NCBI GenBank assembly: GCA_027013105.1
Contig: JALUYG010000246.1
Coordinates: forward strand, 1 to 49,531
DNA from: Mariprofundus sp.
Lineage (GTDB): Bacteria > Pseudomonadota > Zetaproteobacteria > Mariprofundales > Mariprofundaceae
DNA: 49,531 nucleotides
Direction of reading: 5' to 3'
This document shows, piece by piece, positions 1-8,198 of this stretch (the first letter of the stretch is position 1; every line of letters begins with the position of its first letter). The position numbers and the translations under genes were made by a program. A model generated the notes under the pieces. It was given only the letters and a program-made list of their open reading frames with translations. It ran no database searches and was not told the DNA's origin.

Positions 1-352
1 AAATATTGGCAATCAAGGAATAGCGCCGAAGCAATCACCAGACTATCCCACCATGAATATGCATACTGATCCTGAACATTCCAGGCGGATTCAATCAGAT
101 GGGTTGAAATATCCAGCGGTTGCCAAACGGCGAGTGCGCGTAAATCGGCACGCGCCTGATCTTTTGGAAGGCCGGGCTTTAGTTTCTGCGTCACCGTCAC
201 ATAATATTCATTCATCACCTGGGGCTGATTCGACCTGCTTCCTGCTGCCAAAGCTGTGTCAGCCACTGCTTGGCCATGCGCTGTTATTCGGGCTCCGTAC
301 TATCCCGCGAATAGACAAGGATATTTGTATCAACGAAACAGTTACCGCTCAT
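1..352 (-). pseudogene. PIN-domain (VapC-like) toxin remnant, runs off the left edge
   Basis: Reading leftward from the ATG at 352-350 gives MSGNCFVDTNILVYSRD, the hallmark start of a PIN-domain ribonuclease with its first catalytic Asp (VDTN). The frame is broken twice. There is an in-frame TAA at 286-284, and one base is missing in the C run (G run on the + strand) near 221-224. Past that point another frame continues the family as VMNEYYVTVTQ, then YSWWDSLVIASALF with the second Glu and the C-terminal Asp, and it leaves the window still open. All PIN acidic residues are present, so the decay looks recent. PIN toxins of this type cut RNA and are normally paired with an antitoxin; a small ORF overlaps the start. 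Family assignment is from motifs, and loss of function is inferred from the stop and the frameshift. Confidence 0.7.
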
Positions 353-470
353 GCAACTGATCACGTGAAGGATAATCAGATGAGCCTTTCAAGGCCTGAG
401 GCTCTGCTGAAAGAAACTGCTGCATGGCCTGAGCATATCCTGTTTTCTCTTTTTTAGATTCTTCACCCAT
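342..470 (-). CDS. Small ORF overlapping the PIN remnant, possible antitoxin
   Basis: This is a 42-residue ORF starting MGEESKKEKTGYAQAMQQFL. It begins with ATG at 470, with a GGTGG stretch a few bases upstream, and its stop overlaps the start of the PIN remnant by 11 bases. Overlap with the toxin start is typical of toxin-antitoxin pairs, where the antitoxin comes first. The peptide is charged and hydrophilic. I do not recognise its family, and it is shorter than most VapB-type antitoxins (70-90 residues), so it may itself be a remnant or a chance ORF. The role is inferred only from position. Confidence 0.35.
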   Translation of the reverse strand: MGEESKKEKTGYAQAMQQFLSAEPQALKGSSDYPSRDQLHER

Positions 471-587
471 GATACACCACCCGGCAAACCTCGAAAAACA
501 TACCCATAGCCGTTACTTCTTTGGAGTGGCAGTGATTTGCATCGATTCTGCTTCAAGACAAACTACATTCCACCAGAAAACAACTGC

Positions 588-3347
588 TCAATCCAGCAGC
601 AACTCCACGCGTGGTTCGGCTTTAACCTTTGCTTTATCAATCGCGGGGCTGCAATTGAACAGGCGATTGGCAGCGATGCCCCGCTCATGCAGTGCGGCCA
701 CCACCAGATCGGAACGGGCCTGCGCCAGCGCCAGCAGTTGCGCATCGTTGAGCGCCGGTAGTGCGACCGACGCATGGGTCGCGACCTGCTGCCCGGAACT
801 GGCAACGGCCGGCTGCATCACCACTTCCCCCTCGATGCGGGTGGCGACGCCGCACACCTGCAGACGAAAATCCTTCTTCTGCATCAGCGCTGCGATTTTG
901 CCAATATAGGCTTGCATCGCTGCGGAGAGTGTCTTTTGACGTTCATTAAAGCGGATCGGCGTCAATGTCGGTTTGGCTGCATTTTTGATCAACCCGCCAG
1001 CCACATCGGCGAGCAGAATGATGCTGCCATACGGCTGCAGCGCCAGCGCCGCATAGGTCATGGCGCCGGTTTTTAGCGAGACCAGCAGCGCCTTGTTAAT
1101 GATGTGATCCAGATTGATATCCGGATCATCCAGCGGGCCGTTGACCGGTACATCCAGGGCAATGTCGCCCCGATCATCCTGCAACATGCCCAGCGCCATA
1201 TCAATCGACATGCCACCGGCCAGATCGGGGTGTTGGTTGACATTTTCCGGATGCGTTGGCGCATCGAGTTGCAATTTGCGGATCAACAGCTTGTTTTTTG
1301 ATTGTAGCTTGTTGCGCCCAATGCTGATATCGCTGTCCACATTCAGTTGCCCTGTTTTGATCGATCGGCCCAGGTCATTTTCGACATAGCCGGAGAGTCG
1401 CGGCAGACCGATGTTGTGCAGTGAAACATGCAGATCAGCGCGCAACCGATCCCCCGCTGCAGGGGTCAATGTGCCACTCGCTCGCAACGATCCGGATTGG
1501 TCCATCTTCGCCTTCAGCTCCAGCTTGCCATCTTGCCTGCCTGCGCTGTCCAGCGGCGCAAAACGAAATTGTTCAAGCTGCAACGTTGTCGTCAGCGTCG
1601 GCATCACCGATTCATCACGCAGCGCCATGCGACTGCCAGCGCCAATCACCACCTCATCAATCACCACCCTCCCTTTCGTCACCTTTTTGGCGGAACTGCG
1701 GTTGCTGGCCTGCGAACTTGTTTCCTGATCCCCTGAAGCGCCCGCTTTTGCCGTCGTTTTTTGCACCGGTTTTTTCACCGGTTTCTTCAGCACAGTATCG
1801 TTCGCGCGCATCTCCGGCGGCATCAGCCAGCCGTTTTTCCGTTTGATCATCTGCGCCTGCACCCGGTCCAGCTGCAACTGTTTGACATGGTACGTCCCGT
1901 CTTTAGCCAATCGGGCTTGACTGGCCCGGATGCGTCCAACCGAGCCCAGCGATTTATCGCCGGCTTCGGGCAGCTGGACTCCTGCCAGTTGAAACGATTC
2001 AAAGCCACCCGAACCGGCGCCGCCGATCATGAACTGCTTCAGCTCAGCCTGATCAAATGCGCCCAGCAATCGACCGGGCGATGATGCCGTCGGTCTTTCC
2101 TGAACATATAAATCGCCTTTGCTAAGACTCATGGATTTCAGTAGCAGCTGTTTACCGCTCTGCAACGACAGTCCGGAGAGTTTGCCGGAAGCCAGTTGTA
2201 AAGTGCGCCGGGGGGCGTTCGCATCTGTCGCCTTCAACTGTTGCAACGTCGCTTTCGCCACACTCACCCTGCCGTCAATGCCGGCCTTCAGCCCGGTCAG
2301 CTTCATGGTCGCCAATCGCAGTGACTGGCGGCGACCATCCACGCCTCTGGCGAGAACCCCTTTCAACGCCAGACTGGCCACGCTAAACGCTCCTTTGCGT
2401 TGATCACCGGGCCGGACATCCACGCCGCTGATGGCTGCACGGTCGAGCTTCACATCACCTTGTCCGTTCAGCGCATGTATAATGCGGATATGATCCAGCC
2501 CCACCGATGCAATATGAAGATGGCCCTTTCCACCGACTGCAATGCCATCGAATGTTAATGCCGCTGCACTGATCCGTCGTTTGTCATGCGCGCTGCGAAT
2601 TTTCACGCCCTGCAAAGCGACCGCCAGCTTATCGCTCCTGACAGAAGCCGGAATATCGTCCGATAACAGCGACAGCATCACCTCGCCGGAGATTTTTCCG
2701 CCGCTCACCTCTGCACTGTAACCAAAACCGGAAAATGACGTTTCACCGATCTCGATACTGTTAGACAGCCGCTGTTGCTGCTGTTGCACTTGTTGCAGAA
2801 GGGGAGAGAGCGATACACGCAAGGATTTCAGCAACACAGATGAGCGGAACGCGTCGGTTTTCACCTGCAACTTCACATCTTTCAGCAGCAGATCATCCAC
2901 CACCAGTCGCCACAGCGCACCCTGTTGATCCTCTACAGGGCTCTTGTCGGATGGCCCTGTGGCCGTGATGCCAGCCACCTGCCAGATGCCCTGCTGCTGC
3001 AGCAGATGCAGACTGGACGCATTGAGCGTCAGGGTGCGGACATGCACGATATGACGCCACAGCGGCAACCAGTCAAAATCGAGACTGAAATGATCGATCC
3101 TCAGCCCGTCGCCGGATTTCAACCCCTCCAGCGTCGCCTCGCCGCTGAACAGGTTCAGATCGATGTTGTCGATACGGGCATCTTCAACGCCGTGTTGCTG
3201 CAGCCATGCCACTGCGCCGCGTTCGATCGCGTAGGGCAGCAGCGACAGCACGATTCCCGCCGCCGCACAGACCGCCACCGCAACAAACAGCAAGCGGCGC
3301 CAGCCCCTTGGGCGACTCACGGCTACGTTTTTCTCATCTGACTGCAT
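588..3347 (-). CDS. DUF748 / AsmA-like envelope protein
   Basis: This 919-residue protein has one N-terminal membrane anchor (about residues 17-40, rich in L, V and A) followed by a long periplasmic region. The start of the mature part, with IDNIDLNLFSGEATLEGL, and the repetitive beta-rich middle are typical of DUF748 proteins, which are related to AsmA/YhdP envelope lipid-transport proteins. A Lys/Ser/Ala-rich linker at about residues 518-555 separates two halves. The C-terminus, with ANRLFNCSPAID and PRVELLLD, is the usual DUF748 end. It lies 9 bp downstream of phoH on the same strand and is probably co-transcribed with it. The family is well supported; a role in envelope lipid homeostasis is inferred from AsmA-like relatives. 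Confidence 0.8.
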   Translation of the reverse strand: MQSDEKNVAVSRPRGWRRLLFVAVAVCAAAGIVLSLLPYAIERGAVAWLQQHGVEDARIDNIDLNLFSGEATLEGLKSGDGLRIDHFSLDFDWLPLWRHIVHVRTLTLNASSLHLLQQQGIWQVAGITATGPSDKSPVEDQQGALWRLVVDDLLLKDVKLQVKTDAFRSSVLLKSLRVSLSPLLQQVQQQQQRLSNSIEIGETSFSGFGYSAEVSGGKISGEVMLSLLSDDIPASVRSDKLAVALQGVKIRSAHDKRRISAAALTFDGIAVGGKGHLHIASVGLDHIRIIHALNGQGDVKLDRAAISGVDVRPGDQRKGAFSVASLALKGVLARGVDGRRQSLRLATMKLTGLKAGIDGRVSVAKATLQQLKATDANAPRRTLQLASGKLSGLSLQSGKQLLLKSMSLSKGDLYVQERPTASSPGRLLGAFDQAELKQFMIGGAGSGGFESFQLAGVQLPEAGDKSLGSVGRIRASQARLAKDGTYHVKQLQLDRVQAQMIKRKNGWLMPPEMRANDTVLKKPVKKPVQKTTAKAGASGDQETSSQASNRSSAKKVTKGRVVIDEVVIGAGSRMALRDESVMPTLTTTLQLEQFRFAPLDSAGRQDGKLELKAKMDQSGSLRASGTLTPAAGDRLRADLHVSLHNIGLPRLSGYVENDLGRSIKTGQLNVDSDISIGRNKLQSKNKLLIRKLQLDAPTHPENVNQHPDLAGGMSIDMALGMLQDDRGDIALDVPVNGPLDDPDINLDHIINKALLVSLKTGAMTYAALALQPYGSIILLADVAGGLIKNAAKPTLTPIRFNERQKTLSAAMQAYIGKIAALMQKKDFRLQVCGVATRIEGEVVMQPAVASSGQQVATHASVALPALNDAQLLALAQARSDLVVAALHERGIAANRLFNCSPAIDKAKVKAEPRVELLLD

Positions 3348-3356
3348 GAAATCCCG

Positions 3357-4724
3357 TCACAACACCTCAACCGCTTTGGCGGCAAGCCGGGAGCGCTCAC
3401 TGGCTTTCAGGGCGATATGACCGCCATGCTCCCAGCCGGCAAAAGCCGAAACCGCCTGCGTCAGCCCATTGGTGTGGGCGGTCAGATACGGCGTGTCGAT
3501 CTGGGCGTTGTTGCCGAGAATAATCAGCTTGGAGTCCTCGCCCATGCGCGTGACCAGTGTTTTCATCTGGTGCGGCGTCAGATTCTGGGCCTCATCCACG
3601 ATTAGCCAGGTTTTGGTGAAAGTGCGGCCGCGTGCATAGGAGAGCGCCGCAATCTCGATGCGATGCTGGCCCAGAATATCGGAGATATTCTGCGCTTCAT
3701 CGCCCAGCAACAGCGACAGATTATCGGTGATCGCGCCCATCCACGGCTCCAGCTTTTCGCGCTCGGTGCCGGGCAGAAAACCGATATCCTGCCCCATCGG
3801 CACGGTCGCCCGGGTCACCAGAATTTTTTCATACAGGCCCATGTCGAGCGTCTGGTGCAGCCCTGCCGCCAGCGCCAGAAGCGTCTTGCCGGAACCGGCC
3901 AACCCCATCATCGCCACCAGATCCAGATCGGCGTCCATCAGCAGATTCATCGCCATATTCTGTTCCAGGTTACGCGCCTGAATACCCCACACGGCATGGC
4001 GCTCATTCCTGTAGGAGGTGGTATCCTGCAGGTGTACGGTGCGATTTTCCGTATCGATATCACCGCAGCGCATAGCCACTTCACGATCACCCGGCAAAAT
4101 CACAAATGAGTTCATAAACGGCAACGCCATATCCTCGGGCCACGTCACCACAAAATGGTTGCCGTGATCATGTTCCAGCACCGCCATCTCGTTGGCCATC
4201 GCCTCCCAGACGGCGTGATCCAGCCGCACCTTGCCGCTGGGCAGCACCGACAGATCGCTAACGACGCGGTCGGAACGGTAATCCTCCGTTTTCAAGCCCA
4301 GCGCCCGCGCCTTGACGCGCAGATTGATATCTTTGGAAACCAGAATGACATGACGATCGGGATGCTCCTGCTGCACCGCCATCGATACTGCGATAATGCG
4401 ATTATCGCCGCTGCCATTGGCCAGCGCATCGGGCAGAATTTCCAGCGAGCGGTGGTTCAGTTCAAAAAATAGCCTGCCGCCGCCGGGCAACGGGCAGCCT
4501 TTCGACAGATCTTCGCACTCCATGCTCAACTCATCGAGCTGACGCGACGCCTCGCGCACATTGCGCGCCAACTCATCAAAACCTTTTTTGACCTTGTCCA
4601 TCTCCTCCAGCACCACGATGGGCAGAATCACATCGTGTTCATCAAAACGCTGCAGTGAGCTTGGGTCGTGGATAATGACGTTGGTATCAAGAATATAGAT
4701 TTTTCGCTGCTGATCGTCGTTCAA
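3357..4724 (-). CDS. phoH: PhoH family ATPase with N-terminal PIN domain (PhoH2 type)
   Basis: The protein has an N-terminal PIN domain (KIYILDTNVIIHDPSS, then VVLEEMDK) and a C-terminal PhoH ATPase domain with Walker A (GLAGSGKTLLALAAG, about residue 273) and Walker B (WLIVDEAQNL, about residue 378). The family combines predicted RNase and helicase-like ATPase activities. I place the start at TTG 4724-4722, giving 455 residues, because GGGGG lies a few bases upstream and the protein then begins right before the PIN domain as in relatives. An ATG at 4790 would add 22 residues of poorly conserved sequence. The open frame continues upstream across both tRNA genes, which is spurious. The gene is followed closely by the DUF748 gene. 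Confidence 0.88.
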   Translation of the reverse strand: MNDDQQRKIYILDTNVIIHDPSSLQRFDEHDVILPIVVLEEMDKVKKGFDELARNVREASRQLDELSMECEDLSKGCPLPGGGRLFFELNHRSLEILPDALANGSGDNRIIAVSMAVQQEHPDRHVILVSKDINLRVKARALGLKTEDYRSDRVVSDLSVLPSGKVRLDHAVWEAMANEMAVLEHDHGNHFVVTWPEDMALPFMNSFVILPGDREVAMRCGDIDTENRTVHLQDTTSYRNERHAVWGIQARNLEQNMAMNLLMDADLDLVAMMGLAGSGKTLLALAAGLHQTLDMGLYEKILVTRATVPMGQDIGFLPGTEREKLEPWMGAITDNLSLLLGDEAQNISDILGQHRIEIAALSYARGRTFTKTWLIVDEAQNLTPHQMKTLVTRMGEDSKLIILGNNAQIDTPYLTAHTNGLTQAVSAFAGWEHGGHIALKASERSRLAAKAVEVL

Positions 4725-4751
4725 GGCATCCCCCCATGGCGTATGTGCATT

Positions 4752-4769
4752 TGACAATGCACATTGTGA
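4752..4769. promoter_or_regulatory. Imperfect palindrome upstream of phoH
   Basis: TGACAATG-CA-CATTGTGA forms an 8+8 inverted repeat with one mismatch, 28-45 bases upstream of the preferred phoH TTG start. The size and position fit a dimeric repressor operator. No regulator is identified. If phoH starts at the upstream ATG (4790), the site would lie inside the gene. Confidence 0.35.
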
Positions 4770-4856
4770 CAGATTCGCCGGAATTGTCATACCATAAATC
4801 AGAACACGAATGATGCTTGACAGCCCACATTCACTCGGCATTATTCGCCCCGTTCC

Positions 4857-4932
4857 GCGGGTATAGCTCAGTTGGTAGAGCGCGACCTTGCCAAGGTCGA
4901 GGTCACCGGTTCGAGCCCGGTTACCCGCTCCA
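4857..4932 (+). tRNA. tRNA-Gly (anticodon GCC)
   Basis: This is a 76-nt cloverleaf. The acceptor stem pairs GCGGGTA (4857-4863) with TACCCGC (4922-4928), followed by discriminator T and an encoded CCA (4930-4932). The D arm is GCTCAGTTGGTAGAGC. The anticodon stem CGACC/GGTCG encloses loop TTGCCAA, giving anticodon GCC. The T arm has GGTTCGAGCC. A terminator hairpin follows directly. Confidence 0.97.
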
Positions 4933-4937
4933 GATAT

Positions 4938-4967
4938 AAAAGGGGTCCTGGCGGCCCCTTTTATTTT
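4938..4967 (+). terminator. Rho-independent terminator after tRNA-Gly
   Basis: AAAAGGGG (4938-4945) pairs with CCCCTTTT (4955-4962) around a 9-nt loop and is followed by a T-rich tail. It separates tRNA-Gly from the tRNA-Cys gene. Confidence 0.8.
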
Positions 4968-4997
4968 CACGTCAGTATGATACAATCGGTTGTAAAC

Positions 4998-5072
4998 GGC
5001 AGGGTGGCTCAGTGGTACGGCGGAGGATTGCAAATCCTTTTTTCGCGAGTTCGATTCTCGCCCCTGCCTCCA
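4998..5072 (+). tRNA. tRNA-Cys (anticodon GCA)
   Basis: This is a 75-nt cloverleaf. GGCAGGG (4998-5004) pairs with CCCTGCC (5062-5068), then discriminator T and encoded CCA (5070-5072). The anticodon arm GAGGA-TTGCAAA-TCCTT gives anticodon GCA. The T arm is GCGAG-TTCGATT-CTCGC. The D stem is weakly paired and the variable loop is a run of T, but the fold is complete. Confidence 0.95.
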
Positions 5073-5228
5073 ACCGCGCCAGCGCCCATCTCATCTACCC
5101 CCTCTTAACTACCCTTTCTAATCTACATTTCTTCTCCGGTTTATCTTTTGACCATGCCTTCCTAGTGTTGGCAGTTCAATTCCATAGACAACATGGAATA
5201 TTCAATGCTCAAAATGAGAGGTAACAAC

Positions 5229-5636
5229 ATGAAATATTTTCAGGCGGCCATTCTGGTCGGTTCGCTCGCCATGGCTGGTGCAGCATACGCCCATGAAGGC
5301 CACGAACACGGCGTGTCATTTGAAACACCCGAAGATGGCGCCACTGTCGGCAAAAATTTCAAGGTAAAAATGGAAGTTGAAGGCATGAAAGTCCACAAAG
5401 CCGGCGCGCCGGTAGAAGGCACGGGGCATTTTCATATCATCATTGATGGCGCTTGCGTCAAGCAGGGCGAAGCGGTGGCCAAAGACGCCACCCATATCCA
5501 CTTCGGCAAAGGCCAGGAGGAAACCTACATCGCGCTGAAACCCGGCGTCCACAGCCTGAGTCTGCAGTTCGCCGATGGACGCCACATCTCCTACGGCAAG
5601 GATTGGTGCAAAACAATCCACGTGACCGTGAAGTAA
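5229..5636 (+). CDS. DUF4399 secreted protein
   Basis: This is a 135-residue protein with a clear signal peptide (MKYFQAAILVGSLAMAGAAYA) and a His-rich mature start (HEGHEHG). The rest (FETPEDGATVGKNFKV, GTGHFHIIID, ALKPGVHSLSLQFADG) matches DUF4399, a small periplasmic family of unknown function. Residue motifs such as HFHIIID and the two Cys could bind metal, but that is speculation. I chose ATG 5229 because GAGAGGT lies just upstream and the signal peptide begins there; an earlier ATG at 5193 would add 12 residues that spoil the signal peptide. A strong hairpin follows the stop. Confidence 0.85.
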   Translation: MKYFQAAILVGSLAMAGAAYAHEGHEHGVSFETPEDGATVGKNFKVKMEVEGMKVHKAGAPVEGTGHFHIIIDGACVKQGEAVAKDATHIHFGKGQEETYIALKPGVHSLSLQFADGRHISYGKDWCKTIHVTVK

Positions 5637-5657
5637 GCACTCCATTCTGTTCCGGCC

Positions 5658-5685
5658 GGCGCTGCAGGCTCAACCCTGCAGCGCC
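5658..5685. terminator. Strong GC-rich hairpin between convergent genes
   Basis: GGCGCTGCAGG (5658-5668) pairs perfectly with CCTGCAGCGCC (5675-5685) around a 6-nt loop. It sits between the convergent DUF4399 and symporter genes. There is no T tract on either strand, so its action as a terminator is inferred from position and stability. Confidence 0.5.
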
Positions 5686-5691
5686 GCCAAC

Positions 5692-6414
5692 TTACCCGCT
5701 ACCGAACCGACGCCAGTAAGCGGCCAGCAGTGCACCCGAGACATTGTGCCACAGGCTGAACAACGCCCCTGCCAGCGCCGCTTGCGGTGAAAACCAGCTC
5801 ATCGCCAGCGCAACCGCCAGACCGGAATTCTGCATCCCCACTTCGATGGCCACAGTGCGGCTGCGCTGACGCGGTTGCCCGAGCAGGGCGGCAATACCCC
5901 CGCCCATCAACAAACCGATCACATTCAGCAACACCACGGCCACAACCAGCGGTGCAACCATCGCCGCCATGCCGCCCACATTCAGGCCAACCACCACGCC
6001 GACAATCCAGGCGATCGCCAGCATCGCGATCAGCGGCAACACGCCATCCATCAACCATTCCGGCGGCCGCCAGAACCGCCGGATCAGAACGCCAAGGCCC
6101 ACTGGCAACAACACTATCTGCGCCACGCTGCCAAACAGGGCGACAGGATCGACAGGCAGCCATGCCGTAAGCGGCATAATCATATATTGCAGGAAAACAC
6201 CGAGCAGCACCGGCGCGCCAGCATGTTTCAGCGCCGATACATCCTCCGGGCGCAGCGTCAGCCCCATGCCTAGCATGATCAGCATCAGCGCTTCGGTGAT
6301 CCACGCTTTGCCGGCAGCGGCCTGGCCGGGAAACCACCAGCCCCACAACGCCCCAAGCACCACCCACAGCACAAATCCGGCCTGTAGCATACTCAGTAGC
6401 TGTAGTCGTTTCAT
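5692..6414 (-). CDS. Bile acid:sodium symporter (BASS) family protein with internal deletion
   Basis: The sequence follows the BASS family: LMLIMLGMGLTLRPEDV near the N-terminus, GVFLQYMIMPLTAW, then VAQIVLLPVGLGVLIRR, and the C-terminal VAIEVGMQNSGLAVALA. It is only 240 residues, whereas relatives have about 300. The segment between MPLTAW and LPVDPVALF, which in the family contains the conserved GCCPGGT-SNV substrate and sodium-binding region (roughly 70 residues), is missing in frame (junction near 6156-6165). The protein is therefore probably not a normal transporter and may be a decaying gene. I use ATG 6414; the earlier in-frame start at 6474 lies within the neighbouring gene. Confidence 0.75.
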   Translation of the reverse strand: MKRLQLLSMLQAGFVLWVVLGALWGWWFPGQAAAGKAWITEALMLIMLGMGLTLRPEDVSALKHAGAPVLLGVFLQYMIMPLTAWLPVDPVALFGSVAQIVLLPVGLGVLIRRFWRPPEWLMDGVLPLIAMLAIAWIVGVVVGLNVGGMAAMVAPLVVAVVLLNVIGLLMGGGIAALLGQPRQRSRTVAIEVGMQNSGLAVALAMSWFSPQAALAGALFSLWHNVSGALLAAYWRRFGSG

Positions 6415-6436
6415 GGCAAAATGGTTGTCTTTTTGA

Positions 6437-8140
6437 TTACTTGCCGACCAGCAGTTCCAATTCGTCCTGCTCACCCTCGGTCACCGGCATTAGTGCAGCA
6501 TCGGTATAATCAAACGCCTCGGGGTCGGCTTTAATGCGGCGGCGCACACCGGCGAATTTTAATAGCATAGCGGCAATACCGACATGCACGCGCACCACTT
6601 CCCACACACGTCGCGGATAAAACAGCAATACATTCTCAACCGGCAATCCCGGCCTGCGATCACGGCGATACTTGTGCCGGAAATAGCCGCCTTCCAGTGG
6701 ATGCAGCCCTTCGAACTTATGGCAGCCATAAAACCACAGCATCAGAAACATCATCTTGCCGACGCTCATGCCCGAAGCGCGCGCCCGTTTGAGCACCGTC
6801 TCAATATGCTCCGGCGTGTAATAAGTATCCCAGGCCTGCTGATAGACATCTTCCCACTGTTCCCTGCTCATGATCGGATGGCCAGTGGTGACATGATTCA
6901 GATCGTATTTATTCATATCCGGATCCATCCAGACGTTCTGGCGATGCAAATCCTGATGATCGGCGGAGCCGGGCAGCGGCGTCAGGAAAAAGAACTCCAG
7001 CAGGTCCACCGGCAATTCGCGCTTGATGACTTCAATGTCGTTGAGAATACGCTTCGGCGTATCGTCGGGAAACCCCAGAATATAACCGGCGCAGGTCATC
7101 ACGCCGACGCTGCGCCACGCCTGCATCAGCTTACGATATTCGCTGATCTTGTTCTGTTTCTTGCCGGCCGCCTTGAGATTGTCCGGGTTGATATTTTCCA
7201 GCCCGATAAAAGCGCGCCGCACCCCGGCCTTGCCCGCCTTCTCGATAAAGCGTGGAATCTTGTGACTCATGGTGTCCACCTGGATGGTCATACGCACCGA
7301 GATACCGTCACGCTCCTGCATCTGAATCAGACGATCAAATATCGCTTCCCAGTCGCGATTTCTCGCGAAATTGTCGTCGGTAATGAAAAACCGCGTCACC
7401 CCCTGCGCAGCATTGCTACGCACGATTTTCTCCACATCATCGGCTGAACGGCGACGCGATTTGCGCCCCTGCACATTGATGATGGTGCAGAAGCTGCAGA
7501 CGAACGGGCACCCGCGACCGGCGTCAAAACTGGTCAGGGTTCCCATGGAGCGTTTCAGCATATCGGCTGGCAAAAACGGCGTCGGCTGGTTTTCAACGCC
7601 GGGCAGATCGCTAAGATAATTGTATAGCGGCTTCATAGCGCCGGCATAAGCATCCCTATACACCTCTTCAAGCCGCCCCTCCGCCTCGCCGGCAAACAGG
7701 GAGATGCCCAAATCCTGCGCCTCGCGAATATCATCGGGCAGTTCAGGCAACATCGACAGACAACCGCTGACATGAAAGCCGCCAATACAGACCTGAACAC
7801 CTGCCGCCCGGAACACCCTGGCCATGTCCATGGTGCGAGGAAACTGGTTGGACTGCACGCCGGCGAAACCGACCAGACCGCAACCGGCTGTTTGAATCTG
7901 ACGAATGATTTTTTTTAGCGGAATCCGACAATTGGTTTCGTCATAGGCATCGACAATAATCTCAACATCGTCGCCGAGCGCCCGGCGCGCAATCAGATCC
8001 TGCGTCAGCCCATACATGGCCGCCAGCGTATTCGATGGCACCGCCGAGCGATGCCACTGGATCACATAACCGTCGTCGTCATAGTGCGATGGTTTTATCA
8101 GCACCACGCGAAACTGTTTCGGCGTGTGAAGTTCACTCAT
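6437..8140 (-). CDS. Radical SAM protein of the B12-binding-domain type
   Basis: This is a 567-residue protein. Residues 10-160 form a Rossmann-like N-terminal domain of the cobalamin-binding type (CIGGFHVSG at about 118-126), but the cobalamin-ligating DxHxxG motif is not obvious. The radical SAM cluster motif is C211-x3-C215-x2-C218 in GRGCPFVCSFCTI. Other class features include FFITDDNFARN, RRAFIGLENINPD and GYILGFPDDTP. Such enzymes use an iron-sulfur cluster and S-adenosylmethionine for radical methylation or rearrangement. The substrate is not predictable from sequence. The C-terminal region includes hydrophobic and basic stretches that could touch a membrane. The gene lies on the minus strand between sucB and the symporter relative. 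Confidence 0.82.
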   Translation of the reverse strand: MSELHTPKQFRVVLIKPSHYDDDGYVIQWHRSAVPSNTLAAMYGLTQDLIARRALGDDVEIIVDAYDETNCRIPLKKIIRQIQTAGCGLVGFAGVQSNQFPRTMDMARVFRAAGVQVCIGGFHVSGCLSMLPELPDDIREAQDLGISLFAGEAEGRLEEVYRDAYAGAMKPLYNYLSDLPGVENQPTPFLPADMLKRSMGTLTSFDAGRGCPFVCSFCTIINVQGRKSRRRSADDVEKIVRSNAAQGVTRFFITDDNFARNRDWEAIFDRLIQMQERDGISVRMTIQVDTMSHKIPRFIEKAGKAGVRRAFIGLENINPDNLKAAGKKQNKISEYRKLMQAWRSVGVMTCAGYILGFPDDTPKRILNDIEVIKRELPVDLLEFFFLTPLPGSADHQDLHRQNVWMDPDMNKYDLNHVTTGHPIMSREQWEDVYQQAWDTYYTPEHIETVLKRARASGMSVGKMMFLMLWFYGCHKFEGLHPLEGGYFRHKYRRDRRPGLPVENVLLFYPRRVWEVVRVHVGIAAMLLKFAGVRRRIKADPEAFDYTDAALMPVTEGEQDELELLVGK

Positions 8141-8198
8141 TGTTCACAGGCTACAGATTACGGCGAACATAGCCAGCAATGGCGAATATCGCGAACCT

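Noticed and set aside
53-457. Plus-strand open frame of 134 codons at the left edge
   Set aside because: It lies opposite the PIN remnant, which has clear family motifs on the minus strand.
4725-5033. N-terminal extension of phoH across the tRNA genes
   Set aside because: The extra codons are read through the complement of tRNA-Gly and part of tRNA-Cys; the PIN domain begins right after the TTG at 4724.
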